Below, one piece after another: positions 27,840 to 35,844 of a DNA stretch of 64,000 bases. The notes beneath the pieces were generated by a model that made no database searches, was not told the origin of the DNA, and saw nothing but the letters and a program-made list of their open reading frames with translations. This stretch comes from a bacterium (GTDB taxonomy: Bacteria; Cyanobacteriota; Vampirovibrionia; Gastranaerophilales; Gastranaerophilaceae), in the NCBI GenBank assembly GCA_017403285.1, contig JAFQOI010000023.1, positions 1 to 64,000 of the forward strand, read 5' to 3'. How positions within the stretch are numbered: the first letter of the stretch is position 1; each line of letters starts with the position of its first letter. The translations under genes and the position numbers were made by a program.

Positions 27840-28481
27840 TTATACAAATCCATTCTCGGCTAAAAAGCCATATGTTATATTACTTTTGGTGTTATTTGAA
27901 TTATAAATTTTTTCTATATATTTAGCAAATAAATCTGTCTCAATATTAACTATATCTCCCTTTTTTAATTTTGAAAGATTCACCTTTTTCAAAGTGTCAG
28001 GTATTAATTCAACGGTGAAAATATTATTGTCTATGTTTGCGATAGTTAGGCTTACTCCATTTATAGCAATAGAACCTTTATATATGACATATTTTGTATA
28101 TGAGTCTGGCAATTTGAAAAATAATTTATTGCAAAAACCATCTTCTTTGCTATTCACAAATTCTGCGGTGCAATCTATGTGCCCTGAAACGATGTGTCCA
28201 TCAAGTCTTGAATTTAATGTTAAAGCTCTTTCAAGATTTACCATTTCTCCAACTTGTAATTTTCTAAAGTTAGTAACATTTAGTGTTTCATTTGATGTTT
28301 GAACAGTAATGTAATCTTTTCCAAAACTTGTCACGGATTGGCAGGCACCATTAATACAAATGCTTGCGCCTTCTTTTACGTCTGATAAAATTTTTGAGCA
28401 TTCAATAGTTAACTCCATTCCTGCTGAAGTTATTTTTATACTTTTTATTTTGCCTTGCTCTTCAATTAAACCAGTAAACAT
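27840..28481 (-). CDS. ribE: Riboflavin synthase alpha chain
   Basis: 213 residues with two lumazine-binding domains, each about 95 residues. The first opens with MFTGLIEEQGKIKSI, the family N-terminal motif. The second contains GHIVSGHIDCTAEFV-like and IAINGVSLTIANID segments, repeating the INGACQSVTSF of the first domain. It dismutates two 6,7-dimethyl-8-ribityllumazine molecules to riboflavin. It is the first gene of the operon ribE-ribBA-GNAT. The 173 bases before it lie between divergent genes and contain no recognised riboswitch. Confidence 0.95.
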   Translation of the reverse strand: MFTGLIEEQGKIKSIKITSAGMELTIECSKILSDVKEGASICINGACQSVTSFGKDYITVQTSNETLNVTNFRKLQVGEMVNLERALTLNSRLDGHIVSGHIDCTAEFVNSKEDGFCNKLFFKLPDSYTKYVIYKGSIAINGVSLTIANIDNNIFTVELIPDTLKKVNLSKLKKGDIVNIETDLFAKYIEKIYNSNNTKSNITYGFLAENGFV

Positions 28482-28654
28482 AAAATCAGTGTATCACAAA
28501 AGCCGAGCGGTTTTTTGTATATTCTTAATTATTATTACAATTATTAATTTAAAGCAAAATTTAGTTGTAAACATAACTAAAAAATAATACAATATAACTA
28601 AAGAACACTGTATATCAGGACTGCATCCCTAAGAGAAATTTAAAAGGAGTTATT

Positions 28655-29161
28655 ATGGCGATTGCGTATTTGTGTTTAGGATCAAATATCGGTGATAAAC
28701 TTGGTTATGTGCAACAAGCAGTCAAGTTATTAACTGAGAGTAAAATGGTTACCGTAGTTCGCTCTTCTGCCTTTTATGAAACAGAACCTTGGGGGAATAA
28801 AAATCTTGAGTGGTTCGTTAATGCTGTTATTGAAATCAAGACTAAACTTTCACCAAGAGAACTTCTAGATTTGTGCAAAAATACTGAAATTCTTATGGGT
28901 AGAAAAAAAGTAAGCACAAAAGAATATGAAGCAAGATGTATCGACATAGATATTTTGTTTTATGGGGATATGGTTATTGAAGAACCAGATTTGATTGTTC
29001 CTCACCCTCATTTACATGAAAGAGCATTCGCAATTGTACCTTTGCTTGAATTAATTCCTGATTATGAACATCCTAAATATAAAAAATCATTGCTTGAATT
29101 GCACGAAGAATTAGAAACATTGGATGACGTTTACCTTTATGGAACAAGAATCGATATCTAA
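28655..29161 (+). CDS. folK: 2-amino-4-hydroxy-6-hydroxymethyldihydropteridine pyrophosphokinase
   Basis: 168 residues, the usual HPPK length. It transfers pyrophosphate from ATP to the hydroxymethylpterin in folate synthesis. Conserved parts are LCLGSNIGDK at the start, SSAFYETEPWG, FVNAVIEIKT, and ARCIDIDILFYGD (the D-x-D-[IL]-L Mg-binding motif). They are followed by VPHPHLHERAFAIVPL. A strong AAAAGGAG site precedes the ATG. Its 3' end overlaps the next gene's start. Confidence 0.95.
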   Translation: MAIAYLCLGSNIGDKLGYVQQAVKLLTESKMVTVVRSSAFYETEPWGNKNLEWFVNAVIEIKTKLSPRELLDLCKNTEILMGRKKVSTKEYEARCIDIDILFYGDMVIEEPDLIVPHPHLHERAFAIVPLLELIPDYEHPKYKKSLLELHEELETLDDVYLYGTRIDI

Positions 29162-30338
29162 AAATATTGCAATAGTTGGTGCTGGGGCATCAGGTGGTTT
29201 TGCTGCGATTTTGCTAGCTAAAAATCCATATAACAATATTGTGTTGTTTGATATTAAACAACCCTTCTCAACACTTCTTCCTACAGGTGGGGGTAGGTGT
29301 AATATTTCTTTTGACGAAAAAGATGTAAAAGAATTTGTTAAAAATTATCCAAGAGGTGAAAAGTTTTTGCTCTCAGTATTCTCACGATTTGGTGTCGATA
29401 AAACTCGTTCTTTATTTAAAGATTTAGGTGTTTCTACATATATACAAGATGATAAAAGAATTTTTCCAACATCTAATAGTTCTGTTGATGTGATAAGGCA
29501 ACTTACTTCTCATTTACGTGTCTCAAATGTATCTATAAAAAAAGAATTGGTAAAAGATATTAAAAAGAAACAAAATGGATTTGAAATAATAACAGAAAAA
29601 AAATCTTACTTCTTTGATTATGTTGTAATCGCAACTGGAGGGAGGGGAAATGGTTTTGATTTTGCTGAAAAGTTAGGACATAAAATAATTGAGAAAAAAC
29701 CATCTTTGAGCGCACTTGATATAAGTGAAAAATTTATCTATTCTCTTTCTGGTTTAACTTTTAAGTCGGTTAGGGCAAAAGCTGTATTTATGAAGAAAAA
29801 GTACAATGTAGAGGGTGATTTACTTTTTACTCATAAATCAATATCCGGACCATTAATTTTTAAAATTTCTGCATTATCTGCTTATGATGACTTTACAAAA
29901 GAAAATCCTTTAGAAATAGCTCTTTGTTTGACAGACTCCTCTATCGACTGTGTTGAAAATGCAATAAAAAATAATTCAAAGAAATCTATAAAAAATGTGT
30001 TTTCTATGTTCGCTCCAGAAAGTTATATTAATGCGGTCTTACAAGAATATAACATTGATGCAAATAAACAAATTGCTCAAATAAAGAAAAAAGAAAAAGA
30101 AGTCTTAATTGATGCTTTGTTTAATTTGAAAATACACGCAACTGGAAGAATAAAGGATTCTGAAATAGTAACTGCTGGCGGTGTTGATTTGAATGAAATA
30201 AATTCAAAAACAATGGAGTCAAAACTTGTAAATGGTCTGTATTTCATTGGTGAAGTTATGAATATAGATGCTTTTACTGGTGGGTTTAATCTTCAAAGTT
30301 GTTGGTCAACTGCGTTTATCTGTAGCATTAGTATTTAA
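29139..30338 (+). CDS. BaiN/YhiN-like FAD-dependent flavoprotein (HI0933 family)
   Basis: About 400 residues. An N-terminal Rossmann FAD site (IAIVGAGASGGFAAILLA) is followed by LPTGGGRCNISFD, the HI0933-family G-G-G-R-C-N motif. Other family segments are VVIATGG, TAGGVDLNEI and the C-terminal GLYFIGEVMNIDAFTGGFNLQ. Some members (BaiN) reduce bile-acid intermediates in gut bacteria, but most are uncharacterised. The window gives no bai cluster, so that role is not claimed. An in-frame ATG at 29124 is an alternative start; neither has a clear ribosome-binding site. The gene overlaps folK at its start and overlaps the convergent polymerase gene by 33 bases at its end. Confidence 0.85.
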   Translation: MEQESISKNIAIVGAGASGGFAAILLAKNPYNNIVLFDIKQPFSTLLPTGGGRCNISFDEKDVKEFVKNYPRGEKFLLSVFSRFGVDKTRSLFKDLGVSTYIQDDKRIFPTSNSSVDVIRQLTSHLRVSNVSIKKELVKDIKKKQNGFEIITEKKSYFFDYVVIATGGRGNGFDFAEKLGHKIIEKKPSLSALDISEKFIYSLSGLTFKSVRAKAVFMKKKYNVEGDLLFTHKSISGPLIFKISALSAYDDFTKENPLEIALCLTDSSIDCVENAIKNNSKKSIKNVFSMFAPESYINAVLQEYNIDANKQIAQIKKKEKEVLIDALFNLKIHATGRIKDSEIVTAGGVDLNEINSKTMESKLVNGLYFIGEVMNIDAFTGGFNLQSCWSTAFICSISI

Positions 30339-31538
30339 TGTACTTTTATATTTGTGTTTTTCCATAATGCTTTTTAATCCAGTCCTTCCAATTGATAGCG
30401 TGCCTTTTCCATATTTACTTTCAAGTTTATCTATGACTTCTGATATTTTTTTGTTTTTCTTGTCTTCGTTTCTTTCAAAAAGTGAAAGTTGTTGTTTTTG
30501 AATGTCTACAAGATTTGATGCCCATATACCTGCGGAGCGATATACTATTCCCTCTTTATAAATAATATTGAATAATTTGTTTACTATTTCGCTAAGAGTT
30601 AATTCGCTATTTGTTGGATTTAATACAGAATCTCCAAAATATACAATTTTAAAATCTTTTGTCCTCAGCATTACAGAAATAGCTCCGGTTTCCAAATTGT
30701 TTGAGCGGAGTTTTTTGCATAAATTATGTAAATGTAACATAATTTCAGTTTTTATATATTCTTTATTAGCTGAAAACTCGGGGAAAGCCCTTGTTCTTTG
30801 AATTGATTTGGGTTTTTGAATAATTCCGGTAATGGGAATTACGCTTTCTCCCATTAGTTCATATTTTAGTTCTAGTCCTTTTTTTCCTAATATAGTTCTA
30901 TAAAAATTGTCTTCTTTTTTTAATATGTCAATGCCATAAAAAATGCCGTAAGAACGTAATTTCCTAGCAATATTTTTACCCACGCCCCATATTTCTTCAA
31001 CTGGTAAGTTTTGCAATTCATTTGAAATCATGTTTTTTTCTATAATATATACACCAGCAGATTTTTTTGCTATATGATTCGCTGTTTTTGCTAGTATTGC
31101 TGTTGGTGCAAGTCCAATAGATACACTTAGTCCAATATTCTTTTCAATGTCTTGCTTTATTTCTTTTATTAGATTTTGATAAGATTTTTTGAAAATTTTA
31201 TCCATTCCTGTAATGTCTAAAAATGCTTCGTCTATGGAATAAATGTCAATTAAATCAGAATATTTTGACAAAAGTTGCATCATTCGTTGAGACATTTCGT
31301 GATACAAGGTAAAGTTTGAACTTTTATAAATAGCATTAGGAAATTCTTTTTTTGCCATGAAATATGGCATTCCCATTTTTATTCCAAGTCTTTTTGCTTC
31401 ATTTGATCTTGCAATAATGCAACCATCATTATTACTTAATATGCATAATGGTTTGTTTCTTAATGATGCGTCAAAGACCTGTTCACAAGAAGCAAAAAAG
31501 TTGTTTCCATCTACTAATATTATTTTCTTTTCGTTCAT
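30306..31538 (-). CDS. Y-family DNA polymerase (UmuC-like)
   Basis: 410 residues of translesion polymerase. The palm begins with ILVDGNNFFASCEQVFD (catalytic Asp). A steric-gate region and SIDEAFLDITGM (the S-[IM]-D-E-[AV] catalytic motif) follow. A helix-hairpin-helix region (LPVEEIWGVGKNIARKL) and a little-finger domain complete it. The tail QKQQLSLFER resembles a beta-clamp binding motif (Q-L-S-L-F). UmuC-like placement comes from length and from being downstream of a LexA/UmuD-type gene in the same direction. A terminator-like hairpin in the 80-base gap may limit read-through. AGGATTAAT is the ribosome-binding site. It overlaps the convergent flavoprotein gene by 33 bases. Confidence 0.92.
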   Translation of the reverse strand: MNEKKIILVDGNNFFASCEQVFDASLRNKPLCILSNNDGCIIARSNEAKRLGIKMGMPYFMAKKEFPNAIYKSSNFTLYHEMSQRMMQLLSKYSDLIDIYSIDEAFLDITGMDKIFKKSYQNLIKEIKQDIEKNIGLSVSIGLAPTAILAKTANHIAKKSAGVYIIEKNMISNELQNLPVEEIWGVGKNIARKLRSYGIFYGIDILKKEDNFYRTILGKKGLELKYELMGESVIPITGIIQKPKSIQRTRAFPEFSANKEYIKTEIMLHLHNLCKKLRSNNLETGAISVMLRTKDFKIVYFGDSVLNPTNSELTLSEIVNKLFNIIYKEGIVYRSAGIWASNLVDIQKQQLSLFERNEDKKNKKISEVIDKLESKYGKGTLSIGRTGLKSIMEKHKYKSTLNTNATDKRS

Positions 31539-31547
31539 ATTAATCCT

Positions 31548-31589
31548 AAAAAAAGACTAGCGGGGTCTTGGGAGGAAGAATAACCCCGC
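31548..31589 (-). terminator. Terminator/attenuator between the lexA-like gene and umuC
   Basis: On the minus strand GCGGGGT pairs with ACCCCGC across a 16-base loop. A short TAGTC spacer and seven T residues follow, running straight into the AGGATTAAT ribosome-binding site of the polymerase gene. It may act as a partial terminator or attenuator. Confidence 0.62.
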
Positions 31590-31618
31590 AAGGAAAAATT
31601 ATAAAATTTGTTGGAAGA

Positions 31619-32194
31619 TTAAAATTTTCTTACAATTCCCTGTGCAACACCGAAAATAATTAGTTGTTCTTTGGGATACAAGTTTGGATAGTTTGGATTT
31701 GCTGGCTCTAACCATATTTTTGAATTTTTATCTCTATAAGTTTTAATAGTATAGCCTCCGTCTATATAAGCAACAACAATATCACCATTTTTTGCAGTAT
31801 TTGTTTTCTTTACTATTACTTTATCACCTTCAAATATGCCAAGATCTATCATTGAATCACCAGAAACAGTGAATAAAAATGTTGATGCTCCATTGATATC
31901 AAAACTCTCATCTAATGAAATTCTTTTTTCAATGTAATCATCTGCTACAGAAGCAAAACCTGCTTTTACGGATGAAGAAAATAATACTGCACCAAACAAA
32001 TCTTTGTTGATATAAAATCTATTATTTTTTTCTTGTATAAGATTTTCTTCTTTTAGTTTATTGAAATACTGCCATACTGAATTTTTATGTTTGAAACCAA
32101 AGTCTTTTGCAATTATATCAAAGCTCGGAAGAATTTCTTTTCCATATAATTCTTTTAGTTTTTCAAAGAATATTTTTTGTTTCTCTGTAAGCAT
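31619..32194 (-). CDS. LexA/UmuD-family self-cleaving transcriptional repressor
   Basis: 191 residues. Residues 1-65 form a winged-helix-like DNA-binding region (SFDIIAKDFGFKHKNSVWQYFNKLKE). Residues about 70-191 form the S24 peptidase domain, with cleavage site Ala78-Gly79 in VKAGFAS, nucleophile Ser114 in SGDSM and base Lys151 in GYTIKTYR. In LexA proteins RecA filaments trigger this self-cleavage and switch on the DNA-damage response. The gene lies upstream of a Y-family polymerase, giving a UmuDC-like layout. The promoter is near-consensus, is overlapped by a perfect palindrome, and leaves no room for a leader, so the mRNA is probably leaderless. It could be a lexA paralogue rather than the global LexA; no other gene with this operator was searched. 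Confidence 0.86.
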   Translation of the reverse strand: MLTEKQKIFFEKLKELYGKEILPSFDIIAKDFGFKHKNSVWQYFNKLKEENLIQEKNNRFYINKDLFGAVLFSSSVKAGFASVADDYIEKRISLDESFDINGASTFLFTVSGDSMIDLGIFEGDKVIVKKTNTAKNGDIVVAYIDGGYTIKTYRDKNSKIWLEPANPNYPNLYPKEQLIIFGVAQGIVRKF

Positions 32195-32198
32195 ATTT

Positions 32199-32224
32199 AT
32201 ATTATAGACAAATGTCTATAATAT
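32199..32224 (-). promoter_or_regulatory. Perfect palindromic operator of the lexA-like gene
   Basis: A 26-base palindrome: 12-base arms ATATTATAGACA and TGTCTATAATAT around a central AA (TT on the other strand). It covers the spacer and -10 box of the promoter, as expected for autorepression. Confidence 0.85.
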
Positions 32225-32229
32225 GTCAA
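32201..32229 (-). promoter_or_regulatory. Sigma-70-type promoter of the lexA-like gene
   Basis: On the minus strand TTGACA (32229-32224) and TATAAT (32206-32201) are separated by 17 bases, matching consensus exactly. The -10 box ends six bases before the ATG, so transcription should start at or next to the A of the start codon. Confidence 0.88.
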
Positions 32230-32262
32230 CATGGTTTTTTCATGAAATTTTTTAGAGTACAA

Positions 32263-32294
32263 AAAAAGTAGATACAATTCGTATCTACTTTTTT
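32263..32294. terminator. Bidirectional terminator after the acyl-CoA synthetase gene
   Basis: A perfect stem, AAAAAGTAGATAC and GTATCTACTTTTT, with a five-base loop and A/T runs on both sides. It lies just beyond the synthetase stop codon. Confidence 0.88.
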
Positions 32295-32311
32295 CTATTG
32301 TTATTTTTTAG

Positions 32312-34003
32312 TTATGCTTTAACTAATTCTTTTACTTCGTTACGTTTAACTTTTCTTGTTGCTGTTTTTGGAAGTTCATTTTCTCTAATGATAACAGTTG
32401 TTGGTCTTTTGTATGAAGCAAGACGATTAGATAATGATTTAACATCAAGTTTAATCAATTTCTCAAGTTCTTCTGGCGTGTGTGATTTTAAAAACTCTGC
32501 TTTAGGAACAATAACTGCTGTTATTTCTTCAGTCGCTTCTTTAGAGCCAAATGTTCTTGTTATACCAAGTACACAAACTTCAGCAACATAATTACTTTTT
32601 TCAATTACGGCTTCTACTTCTTCAGGGAATACTTTTTTACCACCTTGTAAAACTATCATATTTTTAATACGACCAGTTATAAAGATATGACCATCTTTAT
32701 CTATTTTTGCGATGTCTCCAGTATGTAGCCAGCCTTCAGGGTCTATAACTTCTGCAGTCATTTCTGGTTGGTTATGGTAACCTTTCATAACAGAAGGACC
32801 TCTTAAAAGAAGTTCTCCAGTTTTCTCATCAATTCTTGCCTCAAAATGACGTAGAGCAGGACCTACAGAAGAAAGAACATCTCTCTTGTCTATATTTACT
32901 GATACAACAGGGCTTGTTTCTGAAAGACCATAGCCTTGATATACTTTTATACCTATTCTTTCAAAGAATGTTCCAACTTCAACATCCAATGGTGCACCAC
33001 CAGAGATACAACCAAAGAATCTACCGCCCATGTTTTTATGTATTTTCCAGAATAATAATTTCCTTACACTGTAAAATGGGATATATTTTGCCAAATCATA
33101 TAAAAATTTAAATGCTTTTTTTACAGACTTTGGAGAACTTTCTATTTGTTTTTCAATTCCAGCCTTTAATAATTTTAAGAATGCAGGAACTACTATCATA
33201 AATTGTATACGTTTTTCTTGCATTACACTTGCAATGTCTTTTGGCTTTAAACTATTTGTATAATATATTGTATGTCCAAAGTTTAGGAAAGTTGAAAAGC
33301 CAACAGTCATTTCGAATAAGTGGTTCATAGGAAGAATAGATAAGATATTTATTCTTCTTCCTTTTTTAATAACTTTGTCTATTATTTCTGCCAAGTCTTG
33401 AAGTTGTGCATTGACGTTTCCAAATGAAATCTCAACACCTTTTGGCGCTCCAGTTGTTCCTGATGTATAAATAATAAATGCAGTTGATTTTGAGCTTCTT
33501 TGACGCCATTTTGCATCATATTTATCAGGCAATGAATAAATATCACGAATACCACCTTTTGCGCCATACTCATCATTGATAATAATATGTTTGATTTGTG
33601 GGATTTCTTTTTGCAATTCTAAAGCAGTTTCTAAAAATTGTGGTGAAACAAGCATAACTGTTGGAAGACAGTCTGATAAAATTGATTTTAGTTCGTAAAT
33701 AGATAATTTAATATCCAAAGGAATTGTTACACATCCAGATAAAACAGAAGCGAACACACAGGCGCCATATTCTGGTTTTGACTCTGATAAAATTGCAAGT
33801 CCTTCGCCTTTTTTTATTCCCAAATCTTCAATTAAGTACCTAGCAATTTTTCTTGATAATAGACCGATTCCTTTATAAGAAAATTCTCTCCAGCCATATT
33901 GTCCTTTGATGCCAAGTGCAACTCTGTCTTTATAATCTGCTGTTTTATTTTCAAGATGTAGTAATATTCCACTATTTCTTTGTTCCATATTTCCTTTTAC
34001 CAT
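32312..34003 (-). CDS. Long-chain acyl-CoA synthetase / AMP-dependent acid ligase
   Basis: 563 residues of the ANL superfamily. The phosphate-binding loop is IIYTSGTTGAPKGVE (about residue 180). Other motifs are YGLSETSPVV, GWLHTGDIAKID (the hinge region A8 precursor), GRIKNMIVLQGGKKV and a C-terminal catalytic Lys in the TATRKVKR region. It activates fatty acids to acyl-AMP and then acyl-CoA or acyl-ACP. FAD/long-chain specificity is inferred only from overall layout. The start at 34003 is preferred because an AGGA site lies eight bases upstream. An acyl-ACP thioesterase gene just upstream on the same strand suggests a joint role in fatty acid release and reactivation. Confidence 0.9.
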   Translation of the reverse strand: MVKGNMEQRNSGILLHLENKTADYKDRVALGIKGQYGWREFSYKGIGLLSRKIARYLIEDLGIKKGEGLAILSESKPEYGACVFASVLSGCVTIPLDIKLSIYELKSILSDCLPTVMLVSPQFLETALELQKEIPQIKHIIINDEYGAKGGIRDIYSLPDKYDAKWRQRSSKSTAFIIYTSGTTGAPKGVEISFGNVNAQLQDLAEIIDKVIKKGRRINILSILPMNHLFEMTVGFSTFLNFGHTIYYTNSLKPKDIASVMQEKRIQFMIVVPAFLKLLKAGIEKQIESSPKSVKKAFKFLYDLAKYIPFYSVRKLLFWKIHKNMGGRFFGCISGGAPLDVEVGTFFERIGIKVYQGYGLSETSPVVSVNIDKRDVLSSVGPALRHFEARIDEKTGELLLRGPSVMKGYHNQPEMTAEVIDPEGWLHTGDIAKIDKDGHIFITGRIKNMIVLQGGKKVFPEEVEAVIEKSNYVAEVCVLGITRTFGSKEATEEITAVIVPKAEFLKSHTPEELEKLIKLDVKSLSNRLASYKRPTTVIIRENELPKTATRKVKRNEVKELVKA

Positions 34004-34069
34004 ATATACTATCCTATCTCTCTAAAATTCTAATATTTATTGTATAAAAGTTCAATTTCTTAATATATT

Positions 34070-34810
34070 TCAAAATTTTGCCCATTCGCATTCAACTAAA
34101 CACAAATCTTCCCCATTTCTATTTCTTAAACAGTGAAGAGTCGTTGTTTCGTTTTTATATTCGACTTGAGAAATTATTGTTTCTCCATATTTCGCTTCTT
34201 TTTTATAAATGATATCAAGAGTTTTAATTCTATGAGAATTTCTAAAATCAAAACTTAATGGTTCAAATGCCCATACAATGTAGTTCCCATTGTTTGCATG
34301 TCCGTTTACATCAATATCATTGTATCTGACTTCAAATTCTTTTTCTTCTTCAACATTTTGTATTGGTGTGATTTTTGCAAATGTTAAATCTTCATCACCT
34401 TTTTTAAATACTGGCATATTGGGATTATTAACAATATTTTGTATTGGAAGAATAGAATGATCTACAGTGTCAATTATTGACCACATGCTAGACATTCTTG
34501 CAATGATTTTGTCTCCTTTTTTTAGTACAAAGTTACGATATGCAAAAATCTTGTTGTAACCACGAGGTTCTGTCAATAAAGTTAAATCTTGAACATCAAA
34601 GGGATATTCTTCAAATTCCATTCTATATTTTATCAAGAACCAAGCATAATTTTTGGGATGCATAAAAGAGTATCCGAACCCATAATCTTCTGCGTTTTTG
34701 CTTGCTATATCCTGTAAAAAATTCAATAAAGCAAATGGCTTCATAGATAAATTTTGGTCTGTTTCTGAATATTTTACAGTAATTTTTTCTGAATATTTCT
34801 TTCCACCCAT
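34070..34810 (-). CDS. Acyl-ACP thioesterase (FatA/TesA-like hotdog fold)
   Basis: 246 residues with two hotdog halves. The N-terminal half begins ITVKYSETDQNLSMKPFALL and includes SMWSIIDTVDHSILP. The C-terminal half has RYNDIDVNGHANNGNYIVW, the catalytic Asn/His motif (D-x-D-x-N-x-H-x-N-N) of plant and bacterial acyl-ACP thioesterases. It releases free fatty acids from ACP. The adjacent synthetase would reactivate them. Length fits bacterial members (about 240-260). Confidence 0.9.
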   Translation of the reverse strand: MGGKKYSEKITVKYSETDQNLSMKPFALLNFLQDIASKNAEDYGFGYSFMHPKNYAWFLIKYRMEFEEYPFDVQDLTLLTEPRGYNKIFAYRNFVLKKGDKIIARMSSMWSIIDTVDHSILPIQNIVNNPNMPVFKKGDEDLTFAKITPIQNVEEEKEFEVRYNDIDVNGHANNGNYIVWAFEPLSFDFRNSHRIKTLDIIYKKEAKYGETIISQVEYKNETTTLHCLRNRNGEDLCLVECEWAKF

Positions 34811-34879
34811 ATTAATGACCTTAAAAAGTAATTAATCCCTAGAAACAATACGTTTAGCATAACATCTATAAAAAAATAG

Positions 34880-35623
34880 TCAATTCTTCAATTCGTCGAT
34901 TTGGTTTTGTTCTTCTATTTTTAAGTTTTTTGAAAAAAATAATCCAAGTTCAAATAATAAATATGTGGGAGTAAAAAGCATTGTTTGGCTGATAATATCA
35001 GGTGGCGTTATAATTGCGGCTATAATCAGCAAACCTATAACAACATAAGGTCTTTTGGATTGTACGGATTCGTATGAAATTATTCCCCATTTTATCAAAA
35101 AATACACAATTAATGGCACTTGAAACATCAAACCGAAAGTAAAACTTAACCACAGTGCAAGTGAAACTACGTTTGATATACCAAAAACTGCTTGAATGTT
35201 GTTGCTGGCAAAACTCATACCAAAATTTATAAGCAAAGGAAGAATGGTAAACATGCAAAAAATAACACCCAAAGTAAATAGTATGCTTGATGTTATAACC
35301 ATTGATTTTATTATTGTCTTTTCTTTTTCATATAGTGCTGGCAAAATGAAATTCCATAGTTGTTTTGAAATATACGGAAAACAGATTATTACATCTATTA
35401 AAAAAGCAAGTTTTATTTGTAGGATAAAAACTTCCATAGGTGTAAAATAATTTAAGGTTATATTATTATTGCCTACAAGAATTTTAATTATAAAAGATAA
35501 TGCTTTTGGGGATATTAAAAATGCAAATGGCAAAACAATTCCGACAGCACAAAAGCACTTTATTAAAGTGCTTCGTAATTCTTCAAGATGAGTTATTATA
35601 CTTTCATCTTTAGCATCAGGCAT
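34880..35623 (-). CDS. tatC: Sec-independent protein translocase TatC
   Basis: 247 residues with six transmembrane helices. The conserved N-terminal HLEELRSTL cytoplasmic motif binds twin-arginine signals. LWNFILPALYEKEK and the later FGLMFQVPLIVYFL helix match the family, and the PDIISQTMLFTPTYLLFE segment forms the last helices. It starts two bases after tatA, so tatA and tatC are one transcript with the polyferredoxin gene upstream. It translocates folded proteins across the inner membrane. Confidence 0.96.
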   Translation of the reverse strand: MPDAKDESIITHLEELRSTLIKCFCAVGIVLPFAFLISPKALSFIIKILVGNNNITLNYFTPMEVFILQIKLAFLIDVIICFPYISKQLWNFILPALYEKEKTIIKSMVITSSILFTLGVIFCMFTILPLLINFGMSFASNNIQAVFGISNVVSLALWLSFTFGLMFQVPLIVYFLIKWGIISYESVQSKRPYVVIGLLIIAAIITPPDIISQTMLFTPTYLLFELGLFFSKNLKIEEQNQIDELKN

Positions 35624-35625
35624 TT

Positions 35626-35823
35626 TTATACTTCCTGATTTTCTTCTTCATTTTTTATTGCGTCAGTTAATTCTTCTGCTTCTTTTTGAATTGTTTGTTT
35701 TGCTTTTTTAAATTCATAAGAAGCGCGACCAAATGCTCTCGCAATTTCTGGTATTCTTTTTGCGCCAAATAATAGTAAAGCAACGGCTAAAATTAATATT
35801 ATTTCTTGGATTCCGATTGACAT
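35626..35823 (-). CDS. tatA: Sec-independent protein translocase TatA
   Basis: 65 residues. One short N-terminal transmembrane helix (IGIQEIILILAVALLLFGAKRIPEIA) includes the FG-x-K-[RK]-[IL]-P-E hinge, followed by an amphipathic helix (AFGRASYEFKKAKQ) and an acidic tail. This is the pore-forming TatA/E type. No separate TatB is next to it, so this may be a minimal TatAC system as in many Gram-positive bacteria and some others. It lies between the polyferredoxin gene and tatC. Confidence 0.95.
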   Translation of the reverse strand: MSIGIQEIILILAVALLLFGAKRIPEIARAFGRASYEFKKAKQTIQKEAEELTDAIKNEEENQEV

Positions 35824-35844
35824 ATTTTGACTCCTTTTTACTAA

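Noticed and set aside
28482-28654. FMN riboswitch before ribE, or folate riboswitch before folK
   Set aside because: No conserved RFN or THF riboswitch motifs were recognised in the 173-base spacer.
29139-30338. Bile acid 7-dehydroxylation gene baiN
   Set aside because: Family similarity only; no other bai genes are present, so the specific role is not supported.
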